Source: Scatosoma sp045660265 (GTDB taxonomy: Bacteria > Bacillota > Clostridia > Christensenellales > Borkfalkiaceae). Taken from it: 64,000 bases of DNA. Of the stretch, positions 55,819 to 63,525 are shown piece by piece (the stretch's first letter is position 1; every line of letters starts with the position of its first letter). Below the pieces are notes generated by a model that searched no databases, had not been told where the DNA came from, and worked only from the letters and a program-made list of their open reading frames with translations. The stretch spans positions 1 through 64,000 of the forward strand of contig JAZRDM010000013.1 in the NCBI GenBank assembly GCA_045660265.1, in the 5' to 3' direction. The translations under genes were made by a program, and so were the position numbers.

Positions 55819-58284
55819 TTATTTCGTCATTTTTGCAAAGTCCGTTACAATAACATCTTCCGCATTGATGGGTTGCTTCGACGTAATTTCCACCGTTTGC
55901 GAAGTTCCCGCTTCAACGTCTAAATAGTTATCCGAATAGATACACTTGTAGTTATCTTTCATGGAAATAAATACCGATTTTGCAAATGCGTTTGCTGTAA
56001 TCGTTACCTTAATCTTATTTGCGTTAACAACTTCTTTTTTCACCTCGTAATCGCTGGTAAACGTATGATCGCGCCACATACCGTGCGAATACACGTTCGT
56101 TTTCTTTTCGCCGTTATCAACGTATTCTGCAAACAGATAAACATCCAATCTCTTACAATCGAAATCAACTGCCTTGGTGAACACTTTGTTTTCTAATGCC
56201 ACAACGTCTGCAGTAGCTTCGTAAACAATTTTACCGTCATACGTCTTCGCGCCGTATTTTACCGTAGTCGTGAAAGGTTGCAAGGTGTCGTTTACAACAA
56301 CTAATTCGGTAATACCTTGGTTGTTTTGCACAAAGGTAACCAAGCGAGGTTCAAACGATTTTTTCATTTGATAATATACTTGCTTGGGTTCGCACCAATA
56401 ATCGATACACGACCAGCTTCCCGAAGGCCAAATATCCGTGTACATCCATGCCATAAAGCCGCCTGTGATGCCTTCGCCCGATCTCGTAAATTCCGTTTCC
56501 GCGCGCATTGCTTCCGCATGAATCATCATTGCTTTTGCCGTAAAATCTTCAAGAGTCGTTACTTCGCCATACATATCCGAAGCGTACTTCATCTGTCTCT
56601 TTGCAAACGTAAGAGGTACCGTACCATAGGGATTTTCCATCAATCTGTCATCCCAAAGCTCATTCATAGGCCAAAGCTTATCCGCAGGATAAATCTTTTT
56701 ATTCGTTTCAATTGTATTCGGCCCCATCAACGCTGCTTCCGAAACAAACGGTACGCGTTTTTGTGCTACCAAATCTCTATAGATGTGAATACCTTCCACC
56801 AAGCTCTTTTCAAAAGAGTTGTGGTGGCTTTCACCAGAGTTTGCATCTTGCCCAACGTCCGTCCAACTGCAAGGCGATTGTCTTGCGAAAGGACGCGTTT
56901 TATCCAAATCTAAAATAGTACCTTGCAACAATACGTTTACAAAGAAGTCGCCCTTCGTAATACATCTACCGTAAGCGCCCGTCTTTTCATTACCGCCGCA
57001 CCAATATACAAGGGATACGTGGTTGCGCAATCTCTTTACTTGGTAAACTACTTCCTTTAACATATTGTCAACCCATTCGGGTTTATCTTCGGGAATATCC
57101 GCGCAAGCAAGCATGATATCCTGCCACACGAGAATACCCTTCTCGTCGCAAAGGTCATAGAAGATATCTTTTTCGTAAATACCGCCGCCCCATACGCGAA
57201 GCATATTATAGTTGCCGTTTACCGCCAAATCAACGAGATTTTCGTACTTTTCATCTTCTACAACACCGGTGAAGCATTCTACGGGAATCCAGTTTGCACC
57301 CTTTGCAAAAATGATTTTACCGTTGATTTCCAACTCATAGCCAAGGAAGGCATCTGCTTTGGGCTTTTCGAGCAAGCGAACGGATCTAAAACCTAATTTA
57401 CCCTTCTTTTCGCCGATAATTTTACCGCCTCTTTCCAACTCAATCTTATAGTTATACAAAGGGTGTTCGCCGTAACCAACAGGCCACCAAAGTTCAGGCT
57501 TTTCAATAATGAAGCAAGCAAGGTTTTTCTTACCTACTACACTAAAAGACTTTTTAATATACGTATCGCCAAAAGGTTTTTCGGAAACGTAATAATGTAA
57601 CGTATCCCCTTCCTCTTCCGCGTATGCCGTGCTGATATTTTTACCGTTTGCGTCGATAATAGGATGCGTATCGTAATTCAATTCGGTTAAGAAAGTAATA
57701 TTACCTTCCGCGTCGGCAATCGTGTAAACGTCTTCAATTTTGCATTTACTGCCGTATTCAAGCACTACGTCTTGCCAAATACCGTATGCGCAAATTTTAG
57801 GAGCCCAGTCCCAGCCGAAATGACATTGTGCCTTTCTTACAAAAATTCTTGCTTCGTTGAAAATGGAAAAGTAGCCCGTCGTATCGAAGGTATCCATTTT
57901 ATTAAGCGTCGAGTGCATTTCAACACGCAAATCGTTTTTACCAAGCTGTAAATGTTCTTTTACGTCGTAACGGAATTGCAAGAACATATTGTCCGTACTA
58001 CCAAGCAATTTACCGTTTAAATAAATATCCGAATATACGTCAATCCCATTAAAAACAAGCTCGATACTCTCATTCTTCAACAATGCTTCATCCGCTTCAA
58101 TCGTCGTTACGTATGTAAAATCGCGGCGGGGAATCCAATCGTTCTCCTTTTGATTGTCGCCAAAATAAGGATTTTTAACAATCCCTGCTTTATACAAATC
58201 AATGGTGATATCCCCAGGCACTTGCGCGGGAATTATCTTTCCATCATATTCTAATTGCCAATTTTGCAGTTGTTTCTTCTCCAT
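55819..58284 (-). CDS. GH2-family beta-mannosidase
   Basis: An 821-residue glycoside hydrolase that releases mannose from beta-mannosides. The N-terminal sugar-binding domain includes ELVFNGIDVYSDIYLNGKLLG and CHFGWDWAPKI, typical of GH2 mannosidases. The barrel holds the acid/base Glu in YWCGGNEKTG (about residue 429), the nucleophile Glu in PFVSEAALMGP (about residue 516) and RVWGGGIYEKDIFYDLCDE. No signal peptide, so it acts on imported oligosaccharides. It has its own promoter and terminator and no adjacent transporter. Confidence 0.95.
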   Translation of the reverse strand: MEKKQLQNWQLEYDGKIIPAQVPGDITIDLYKAGIVKNPYFGDNQKENDWIPRRDFTYVTTIEADEALLKNESIELVFNGIDVYSDIYLNGKLLGSTDNMFLQFRYDVKEHLQLGKNDLRVEMHSTLNKMDTFDTTGYFSIFNEARIFVRKAQCHFGWDWAPKICAYGIWQDVVLEYGSKCKIEDVYTIADAEGNITFLTELNYDTHPIIDANGKNISTAYAEEEGDTLHYYVSEKPFGDTYIKKSFSVVGKKNLACFIIEKPELWWPVGYGEHPLYNYKIELERGGKIIGEKKGKLGFRSVRLLEKPKADAFLGYELEINGKIIFAKGANWIPVECFTGVVEDEKYENLVDLAVNGNYNMLRVWGGGIYEKDIFYDLCDEKGILVWQDIMLACADIPEDKPEWVDNMLKEVVYQVKRLRNHVSLVYWCGGNEKTGAYGRCITKGDFFVNVLLQGTILDLDKTRPFARQSPCSWTDVGQDANSGESHHNSFEKSLVEGIHIYRDLVAQKRVPFVSEAALMGPNTIETNKKIYPADKLWPMNELWDDRLMENPYGTVPLTFAKRQMKYASDMYGEVTTLEDFTAKAMMIHAEAMRAETEFTRSGEGITGGFMAWMYTDIWPSGSWSCIDYWCEPKQVYYQMKKSFEPRLVTFVQNNQGITELVVVNDTLQPFTTTVKYGAKTYDGKIVYEATADVVALENKVFTKAVDFDCKRLDVYLFAEYVDNGEKKTNVYSHGMWRDHTFTSDYEVKKEVVNANKIKVTITANAFAKSVFISMKDNYKCIYSDNYLDVEAGTSQTVEITSKQPINAEDVIVTDFAKMTK

Positions 58285-58316
58285 GTCAGAGTACTCCTTT
58301 TAAAATAAGTAATATA

Positions 58317-58345
58317 ACTATAACATACTTTCTTTTTAATGTCAA
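58317..58345 (-). promoter_or_regulatory. Promoter for the beta-mannosidase gene
   Basis: Minus-strand TTGACA at 58340-58345 and TATAGT at 58317-58322, spacer 17. Confidence 0.85.
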
Positions 58346-58433
58346 GCATTAAGGGATAATCTTGTTTGCCTATCACTTGTGTTTTTTTACTTATCTTTTG
58401 CGCTTTTATAAGCAACCGATTGCGCCGTCATTT

Positions 58434-59159
58434 TTACCGTACGTTCATCAAAGCGTCAATTGCGGGCGTTAACGTTTGCGTAACCACCTGATACCCTTTC
58501 TCCGTAAAATGTGCGCCGTCCGTCGTATACCCCTCGTATACTTCGCCTATCGATTCGTCAAACAACGGAGTATATACGTCCACAAACACAAAGCTATATT
58601 TCTCCGCCAATTTTTTAATAATCACGTTATTATAAGCCGCAATTTGATTTTTATGTCCCCAATCGCCCCCCATGGCCGTAAGAGAAACCAAAACTACCTT
58701 GGTTTGCGGCAAATTATCCCGCATTCCGATAAGGATATTTTCGTAGTTTTCAAACATGGTGTTTAAATTATTTCCGCCGATAAGTATTACCGCAATTTTA
58801 GGCTTCAACGCGTACACGGATACCTCTAATCGACTTTCTAGCCCGTGCGTCGTCTCCCCGCCAATCCCACGGTTTGCCGTCAAATACTGTGGATAATATT
58901 TTTGCAAATCATAGCCGTCCGTAAGACTGTCGCCTAAAAACGCAACGTCTACCTCAAAGTCTGCATACCTTTCGTTTTCATCTTGATATAAAGCTAATTT
59001 ATTTGCATAATATTCCTGCACTAAACGCTCTCTTTCCGCCTGTTTTTCTTGTTCAGGAAGATGAAAAGCAAAAATGAATATACTCAGCCCCAAAATAACC
59101 AAAGCTAATACGCTGCTTATGATAATTCCGACTAATTTCTTTTTACTTACCGCTTGCAT
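58434..59159 (-). CDS. Membrane-anchored SGNH/GDSL hydrolase
   Basis: A 241-residue esterase-like protein. A basic N-terminus and one membrane segment (residues 9-32) anchor it outside the cell. Catalytic elements are FLGDSLTDG (Ser78), the block II Gly in RGIGGETT, the block III Asn in LIGGNNL, and DGAHFTEKGY (Asp214, His217). Relatives deacylate lipids, polysaccharides or peptidoglycan. It is divergent from the cysteine-rich locus. The ribosome binding site is weak. Confidence 0.92.
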   Translation of the reverse strand: MQAVSKKKLVGIIISSVLALVILGLSIFIFAFHLPEQEKQAERERLVQEYYANKLALYQDENERYADFEVDVAFLGDSLTDGYDLQKYYPQYLTANRGIGGETTHGLESRLEVSVYALKPKIAVILIGGNNLNTMFENYENILIGMRDNLPQTKVVLVSLTAMGGDWGHKNQIAAYNNVIIKKLAEKYSFVFVDVYTPLFDESIGEVYEGYTTDGAHFTEKGYQVVTQTLTPAIDALMNVR

Positions 59160-59188
59160 AATTCTACTCTTTTCAAAGTGTTTTTTCT

Positions 59189-59217
59189 ATTATAACAAAA
59201 GTAATAAAATAAATCAA
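59189..59217 (-). promoter_or_regulatory. Promoter for the SGNH hydrolase gene
   Basis: Minus-strand TTGATT at 59212-59217 and TATAAT at 59189-59194, spacer 17. Confidence 0.78.
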
Positions 59218-59253
59218 GTTTTTAAAAGATTTTTATTTTTTTGTTTAATCTAA

Positions 59254-59282
59254 TTGACATTTGTCGAATTATGTTATATACT
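59254..59282 (+). promoter_or_regulatory. Promoter for the cysteine-rich peptide locus
   Basis: TTGACA at 59254-59259 and TATACT at 59277-59282, spacer 17, about 35 bases before the first start codon. Confidence 0.85.
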
Positions 59283-59317
59283 TGTATATAATAACAAAAT
59301 TTACATAGGAAAAGCAT

Positions 59318-59656
59318 ATGAAAAAATATTCTTTACTTATTCAACAATATAAAAATCAAGATTTAAAGCATACCTGTTTAGACGAAAAAAACGGCTCGTT
59401 ACAAGATGCAAACTGCTCAATTGACTGCGATTGTCCTTGCTTTGATGGATACTACTCTTGCTCGGATTGTTTCGATTGCCATAATTGTAGCTGTTGCGAT
59501 AACTGTAGCCTTTGCGACAATTATTATGATTGCGCGGATTGTTGGGATTGCAACAATTGCAGCTGTTGCGATAGTACTTCCGATTGCAGCTGTTGTTCGT
59601 TTGAAATGGCAATTTGCGGATTCTGCGAAGATTGTGGTTGCGACGAATGCTATTGA
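59318..59656 (+). CDS. Cysteine-rich small protein, possible peptide precursor (copy A)
   Basis: A 112-residue protein with 27 cysteines. The first 32 residues are polar and leader-like (MKKYSLLIQQYKNQD, then LDEKNGSLQDANC). The rest is Cys/Asp/Ser/Asn-rich and contains a doubled unit: SDCFDCHNCSCCDN near residues 49-62 and ADCWDCNNCSCCDS near residues 73-86. It has no signal peptide and no membrane segment. AGGAAAAG precedes the ATG. A paralog sharing the N-terminus follows at 59686. Such a split suits a ribosomally made, modified peptide, but a metal-binding protein is also possible. I do not recognise a named family. Confidence 0.75.
   Translation: MKKYSLLIQQYKNQDLKHTCLDEKNGSLQDANCSIDCDCPCFDGYYSCSDCFDCHNCSCCDNCSLCDNYYDCADCWDCNNCSCCDSTSDCSCCSFEMAICGFCEDCGCDECY
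59381..59406 (+). repeat. 26-base identical block shared by copies A and B (in A)
   Basis: Encodes the DEKNGSLQ part of the leader; identical to 59749-59774. Flanking leader codons differ at many third positions, so this part is under stronger constraint or recently exchanged. Confidence 0.85.
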
Positions 59657-59685
59657 TATTCGAATTTTAAAGGAGGCTTTTGTTT

Positions 59686-59910
59686 ATGAAAAAATACTCT
59701 TCCCTTATTGAACAATACAAAACGCAAGACAAAAAGCAAGATTTAATCGACGAAAAAAACGGCTCGTTACAAGAAGCCCATTGCTTTGATGATGACGACT
59801 GTTTTGATATGGGTACCCTTTGCACTTGCACATCCGCTGGTTGCGACGGCTCGATTGCCGCGTGCGACACTTGCAGAAGCGACGAATGTTTCGATTGCAA
59901 CTATAATTAA
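59686..59910 (+). CDS. Cysteine-rich small protein, possible peptide precursor (copy B)
   Basis: A 74-residue paralog of copy A with nine cysteines. Its first 32 residues are closely similar (MKKYSSLIEQYKTQD, then IDEKNGSLQEAHC), whereas the C-terminal part (DDDDCFDMGTLCTCTSAGCD, then CDTCRSDECFDCNYN) has diverged and is shorter. A conserved front with a variable back is typical of precursor families. ATG 59686 follows AGGAGG with nine bases of spacing; a TTG two codons earlier is less likely. Twenty-nine bases separate it from copy A. Confidence 0.75.
   Translation: MKKYSSLIEQYKTQDKKQDLIDEKNGSLQEAHCFDDDDCFDMGTLCTCTSAGCDGSIAACDTCRSDECFDCNYN
59749..59774 (+). repeat. 26-base identical block shared by copies A and B (in B)
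   Basis: Second copy of the block at 59381-59406. Confidence 0.85.
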
Positions 59911-59923
59911 TAAATAAAACGTT

Positions 59924-59952
59924 GAAACCCTTACCTGCAAGGTGAGGGTTTC
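59924..59952 (+). other. Strong hairpin without U-tract after the precursor genes
   Basis: GAAACCCTTACCT pairs with AGGTGAGGGTTTC (13 pairs, one G-U) around a three-base loop. No T-run follows. It lies 14 bases after the copy B stop and 17 bases before the next start. It may act as a partial terminator or protect the upstream message, giving more precursor than downstream enzyme. Confidence 0.75.
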
Positions 59953-59969
59953 GTTACTATTGAGAAACT

Positions 59970-61412
59970 ATGGCATTTTTTGGATATTTGCTTGCATTTT
60001 TATATATTATCCTATTGCTTTTAACGGCGCGGGTATTGCGAAAAACAACGGGAGAGATAGAAATAGGCAGAAAGGCTGTGCATATCGGCACTTTCTTCTT
60101 ATTGCCCATCGCCCATTTTTGTTTCGCAAATAAGGAGCATTTGGTTATCTTATGCTTACTGTTTGCTATCTTGACCGCATTTTCAAGCAAACTCCCCCTT
60201 TTAAAAAACATTCATCGGGAAGGGACAAAGCAATTCGGTATGTTGTATTATTCCCTTTCCTTACTCATTTTTTCCCTTGTATGCGTAGTGGAAACAATTC
60301 TTCGCGGAAATTGCAATCTCACTTTCTCCGCCATGAGCGTCGCATTCGCGGCGTTAGCTCTGGGCGACGGAACAGCAAGCCTTGTAGGCGGCAAAATCAA
60401 ATCCCCTATCCTGCATCAAAACAAGACGCTTTCAGGAACGCTTTTCTGCTCGTTTTTTACTGCTTTCGGCGTAGGCGTACTGTGGCTGTTTGGGTTGATT
60501 TCTTGCAACGTATGGATATTGCTTTCTATTGCGTTTGTGGCAGGCATGGGCGAATTAATTGGCGGAAAGTTCGATAATTTTCTTGTACCCTTTTCCGTAT
60601 ATTTTACCTATCTTGGCGGATATTTATTAGGCAACACGTTCGCAATCGCCATTATCATTTTTTGCGCAGTATTTTATATTGCTTTTCTGCTTAAATTCAT
60701 CACGCTTTCAGGCGCAATAGCCGCTGGCTGTATTGGAGGATTATTCTTTTATTTCGGCGGAATATATGCATTTTTATTTATCTTGCTTTGTTATGCTGTA
60801 CTGCTGATATGTTCACGCATACAAAAAAGTAAACACTGTGATTTATCTTCCGTTGTCGCAAAAACCAAAGGCAAAGATTTTATCGAAATTTTCGTTAATG
60901 GTTTTTTTTCCATTCTTGCGCTTATTTTATTCGCGTTTATAAAAGACACACGGCTGTTAGCGAATTCTCTTATCATTTTAAGCGCAAACTTTGTCGATTC
61001 GCTTTCTTCGGATATCGGCGCACTTTCCAAAACACCGCCAAAAGATATTTTAACAAGAGCGCAAGTTGAAAAAGGAATTTCGGGCGGTGTTACCCCCCTT
61101 GGAACAATTGCCTCGCTGATTGGCGCATGCGTGTTTTCAATTTTGGTTGCATTGATAGCAAAACTGCCCTTACTTTATCTTGTCTTATTAACGCCGTTAG
61201 CGTTTATCGGAACGCTGACAGACAGCGTTTTAGGCTCTCTTATACAAGCGAAATATCAATGTGAGGTTTGCGAAAAATACACCGAAAAACGTACGCATTG
61301 CGGTAAAAATACAATTCTAATTGGAGGAAAGGAAGGTATGAATAACGACGCCGTCAACTTTATCTCTTCAGGCGTAGTTTTTTGCTTATCCTTCCTACTC
61401 TTTTTGTTATGA
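59970..61412 (+). CDS. Fusion of dolichol/phytol-kinase-like and DUF92 (VTE6-like) domains
   Basis: A 480-residue protein with some 14 membrane segments. The N-terminal half resembles dolichol kinase/phytol kinase (VTE5) and CTP-dependent cytidylyltransferases: IGRKAVHIGTF, ALALGDGTASLVGGKI and NKTLSGTLFCSF. The C-terminal half, from about residue 245 (TLSGAIAAGCIGG), matches DUF92/TMEM19: ANFVDSLSSDIGALSKTPP, GISGGVTPLGTIAS, GTLTDSVLGSLIQAKYQC and NNDAVNFISS. In plants and cyanobacteria separate VTE5 and VTE6 proteins phosphorylate phytol to phytyl diphosphate in two steps. The fusion therefore suggests an isoprenol-to-diphosphate kinase (inference). The ribosome binding site is weak and lies just after a hairpin. 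Overlaps the next gene by ATGA. Confidence 0.8.
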   Translation: MAFFGYLLAFLYIILLLLTARVLRKTTGEIEIGRKAVHIGTFFLLPIAHFCFANKEHLVILCLLFAILTAFSSKLPLLKNIHREGTKQFGMLYYSLSLLIFSLVCVVETILRGNCNLTFSAMSVAFAALALGDGTASLVGGKIKSPILHQNKTLSGTLFCSFFTAFGVGVLWLFGLISCNVWILLSIAFVAGMGELIGGKFDNFLVPFSVYFTYLGGYLLGNTFAIAIIIFCAVFYIAFLLKFITLSGAIAAGCIGGLFFYFGGIYAFLFILLCYAVLLICSRIQKSKHCDLSSVVAKTKGKDFIEIFVNGFFSILALILFAFIKDTRLLANSLIILSANFVDSLSSDIGALSKTPPKDILTRAQVEKGISGGVTPLGTIASLIGACVFSILVALIAKLPLLYLVLLTPLAFIGTLTDSVLGSLIQAKYQCEVCEKYTEKRTHCGKNTILIGGKEGMNNDAVNFISSGVVFCLSFLLFLL

Positions 61413-61882
61413 TTTTTCTTGTTTGCAATCTACTGCTTTGGTTAGGGTTCGGCTGTTTTATTGCTTGCTTATGCGGAGAAAACAGCGCGGTTTGTATAAC
61501 GCTTAGCAGTTTGTTTTTCGCCTACCTTCTTCCTTGTTTACACGAATTAGGCCATATCCTTGGTTGTAAGTTCACCAAGGCAAAAATCGCCAAAATCCAT
61601 TTATTATTTTGGTCAGTAGAAAATGGGAAAGCGAATATTTCCCAACGCCTACTCCCCTTTAAAGTTTCCTTTTATTCGGGAAAAAACGATTTTATCGTAT
61701 ATATATGTGGTATCCTTGCAAGCCTATTGCTTGCCCTTATCAGCGGCGGGCTGTACGCCATTTTTAAAGCAGCGTATCTACTCCCGCCCCTCTTTATTTC
61801 TATTGCGGTTTTTCTTTTTAATTTACTTGGAAAGAACAGCGACTTAAATAAAGCCATTCATTGCTTGAAACACGGAGAATAA
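61409..61882 (+). CDS. Small membrane metallopeptidase-like protein (HELGH, M50-like)
   Basis: A 157-residue protein with about four membrane segments. LLPCLHELGHILGCKFTKAK near residue 50 holds the HExxH zinc motif at a membrane edge, followed by conserved-looking KIAKIHLLFW. The C-terminus has FNLLGKNSDLNKAIHCL, comparable to the third-ligand region (N..SD) of M50-like intramembrane peptidases. Some peptide-natural-product loci carry such peptidases for leader cleavage. The ATG at 61409 overlaps the stop of the previous gene by four bases. Ends one base before the DUF5685 start. Confidence 0.75.
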   Translation: MIFLVCNLLLWLGFGCFIACLCGENSAVCITLSSLFFAYLLPCLHELGHILGCKFTKAKIAKIHLLFWSVENGKANISQRLLPFKVSFYSGKNDFIVYICGILASLLLALISGGLYAIFKAAYLLPPLFISIAVFLFNLLGKNSDLNKAIHCLKHGE

Positions 61883-61883
61883 T

Positions 61884-62702
61884 ATGTTCGGTTACGTAAA
61901 ACTAGACAAAAAAGCACCCCTGCTTTTAAAAAATAATTTCAGAAAACATTATTGTTTTTTGTGTCATTCGCTCGGCAAATACTACGGGCAATTATCCCGT
62001 TTCCTTGTATCTTTCGACGTAACCTTTTGCTTAATGCTCTTTGCTGAAGACGCTTATTTAAAGCAAGTCGAAGCTATTAAATGCTTTAAAAAATCAGAGC
62101 CGTTAAACACTGCATTAAACGAAGAGCTTGCAAAAAAAATTGCAGCGTTTAATCTCACGCTCGTTGCGGCAGAGTTAGATGATAACATCCGCGACAAAGA
62201 TAATTTTTACTCTAAAATAGCCTACGGCGCTTTGAAAAAACAATTTAAAAAAATACAAGCGGATTTTCCTCTTTTATGGACAACGGTAAACGAAGGCTAC
62301 GACGAGATGGAAGCCATTGAAAAGCGAGACGGCTCGCTTGACGAAATGGAAAACTGTTTTGCGGATATCATTGAAAAGGTTGCTAAAAGCTGTTTTGACG
62401 TAACGGACGAAGGCATTTTAAGCCAATTAAAATTCGTTGCGAAAAACTTGTATTTTATGGACGCTGTGGACGATTTGGATAAAGACGTAAAAAACAACGC
62501 CTATAATCCTTTAAAAGCTTACCAAAGCAAGAAAAACTTAATCGAGTGCAACTACGACGCACTCCGCGCGCACATAAAAGCGCAACGGGATGAGCTTATT
62601 CCGCCCACGACGAGAAGCATGAACGTTTTAACAGCCACCAGAGTGGTTTGTTTTGGAATCCCCGAAGCCTTTTTTAGAATTTGCAGAGGAAAACTGTCAT
62701 GA
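61884..62702 (+). CDS. DUF5685-family protein
   Basis: A 272-residue helical protein. The opening MFGYVKLDKKAP and the CxxC segment HYCFLCHSLGKYYGQLSR followed by SFDVTFCLMLF match DUF5685 proteins of Clostridia and Actinobacteria. Two Asp-rich elements occur: AAELDDNIRDKDNF and YFMDAVDDLDKDVKNNAYNPL. Their spacing in an all-helical protein recalls class I isoprenoid synthases, but I cannot show homology. Function unknown. GGAG precedes the ATG, and the stop overlaps the next start by ATGA, so it belongs to this operon. Confidence 0.82.
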   Translation: MFGYVKLDKKAPLLLKNNFRKHYCFLCHSLGKYYGQLSRFLVSFDVTFCLMLFAEDAYLKQVEAIKCFKKSEPLNTALNEELAKKIAAFNLTLVAAELDDNIRDKDNFYSKIAYGALKKQFKKIQADFPLLWTTVNEGYDEMEAIEKRDGSLDEMENCFADIIEKVAKSCFDVTDEGILSQLKFVAKNLYFMDAVDDLDKDVKNNAYNPLKAYQSKKNLIECNYDALRAHIKAQRDELIPPTTRSMNVLTATRVVCFGIPEAFFRICRGKLS

Positions 62703-63517
62703 TTGTCCATATTGAATATGAAAACTTAAAAAAATATAAAGAAATTTTTATTACTCTTTCTAAAAAATACGGTACAAAGCTTTCGGGCGTTTGCTTACAT
62801 TGTGATAAAAAAGTTTCTTTAAAGCCCTACGAGTTTTCGCGTAAAAAAATGGGGCAAATTTGCTATCAAATTCCCTTGCGGCTGTTAAATAAAAAACTTA
62901 TCAAATCTTGCAATCGCTTGCAAATAGATTTAATTCTTGTCATCGAAAGCGCGCCGACAAAAACACAAAAAGCGCTTTTACAAACGATAGAACGGGCAAC
63001 CGTTGTTTATGATAAAAACCAAGACGTTGAAACGGCAAACTTTTTAAACGAACAAACCAACTTGCTTGTTTGTTCTAGCGAAAAGAACTGCGCGTTGCAG
63101 GCGGATTTGTTCCATATCGCCGTCTACAACCAGTATCAATATCAATGCAAATGCACGTCTTGTCTTTCTAACGTTTTATATATCACAAAAGAAAACGACG
63201 TATGCTTTTGCCCCTTTCATCCTACTGAAAGCAAGCTTTGCACTACGGATTACGAAGGCGATTATTTTGATAACGAACTGTTTGTGCAAATCTTAAGCAA
63301 AGAAATCGAAAAGCGCGAAGAATGCAAAAAAACGTGCGCGCATTATGCCGTTTGCCACGGCGGCTGCGCCATGGAAGATATTTGCCAAGCGGTTAAAACA
63401 CAATACCCCCTTATGCAAGAAAGAGCAAACGAAATCGCTTGTAATCACATCCCTCTCAGCGAATTATCGCTCTATGAAAAAGAAGCCGTTTTGCGCGGCG
63501 TATCACAAGGAAAATAG
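62699..63517 (+). CDS. SPASM-domain protein lacking a radical-SAM motif
   Basis: A 272-residue protein with many cysteines. The C-terminal third has a SPASM-like pattern: CKCTSCLSNVLYITKENDVC, then FCPFHP, then ECKKTCAHYAVCHGGC with a final Cys in MEDIC. SPASM domains bind extra iron-sulfur clusters in radical-SAM peptide maturases. No CxxxCxxC cluster motif is present in the N-terminal 150 residues, which look like a plain alpha/beta domain with scattered Cys. It may be a degenerate maturase or a partner of one encoded elsewhere. Start ATG 62699 overlaps the DUF5685 stop by four bases. Confidence 0.75.
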   Translation: MIVHIEYENLKKYKEIFITLSKKYGTKLSGVCLHCDKKVSLKPYEFSRKKMGQICYQIPLRLLNKKLIKSCNRLQIDLILVIESAPTKTQKALLQTIERATVVYDKNQDVETANFLNEQTNLLVCSSEKNCALQADLFHIAVYNQYQYQCKCTSCLSNVLYITKENDVCFCPFHPTESKLCTTDYEGDYFDNELFVQILSKEIEKREECKKTCAHYAVCHGGCAMEDICQAVKTQYPLMQERANEIACNHIPLSELSLYEKEAVLRGVSQGK

Positions 63518-63525
63518 GAGAAATT

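Noticed and set aside
59337..59612. Minus-strand Asn/Arg-rich frame opposite the Cys-rich gene
   Set aside because: Antisense reading of TGY/GAY codons; no ribosome site, and the plus strand has promoter, site and a paralog.
62300..62365. EKRDGSLDEMENC in DUF5685 resembling the precursor leader DEKNGSLQ
   Set aside because: Short, different spacing and in a helical context; likely coincidence.
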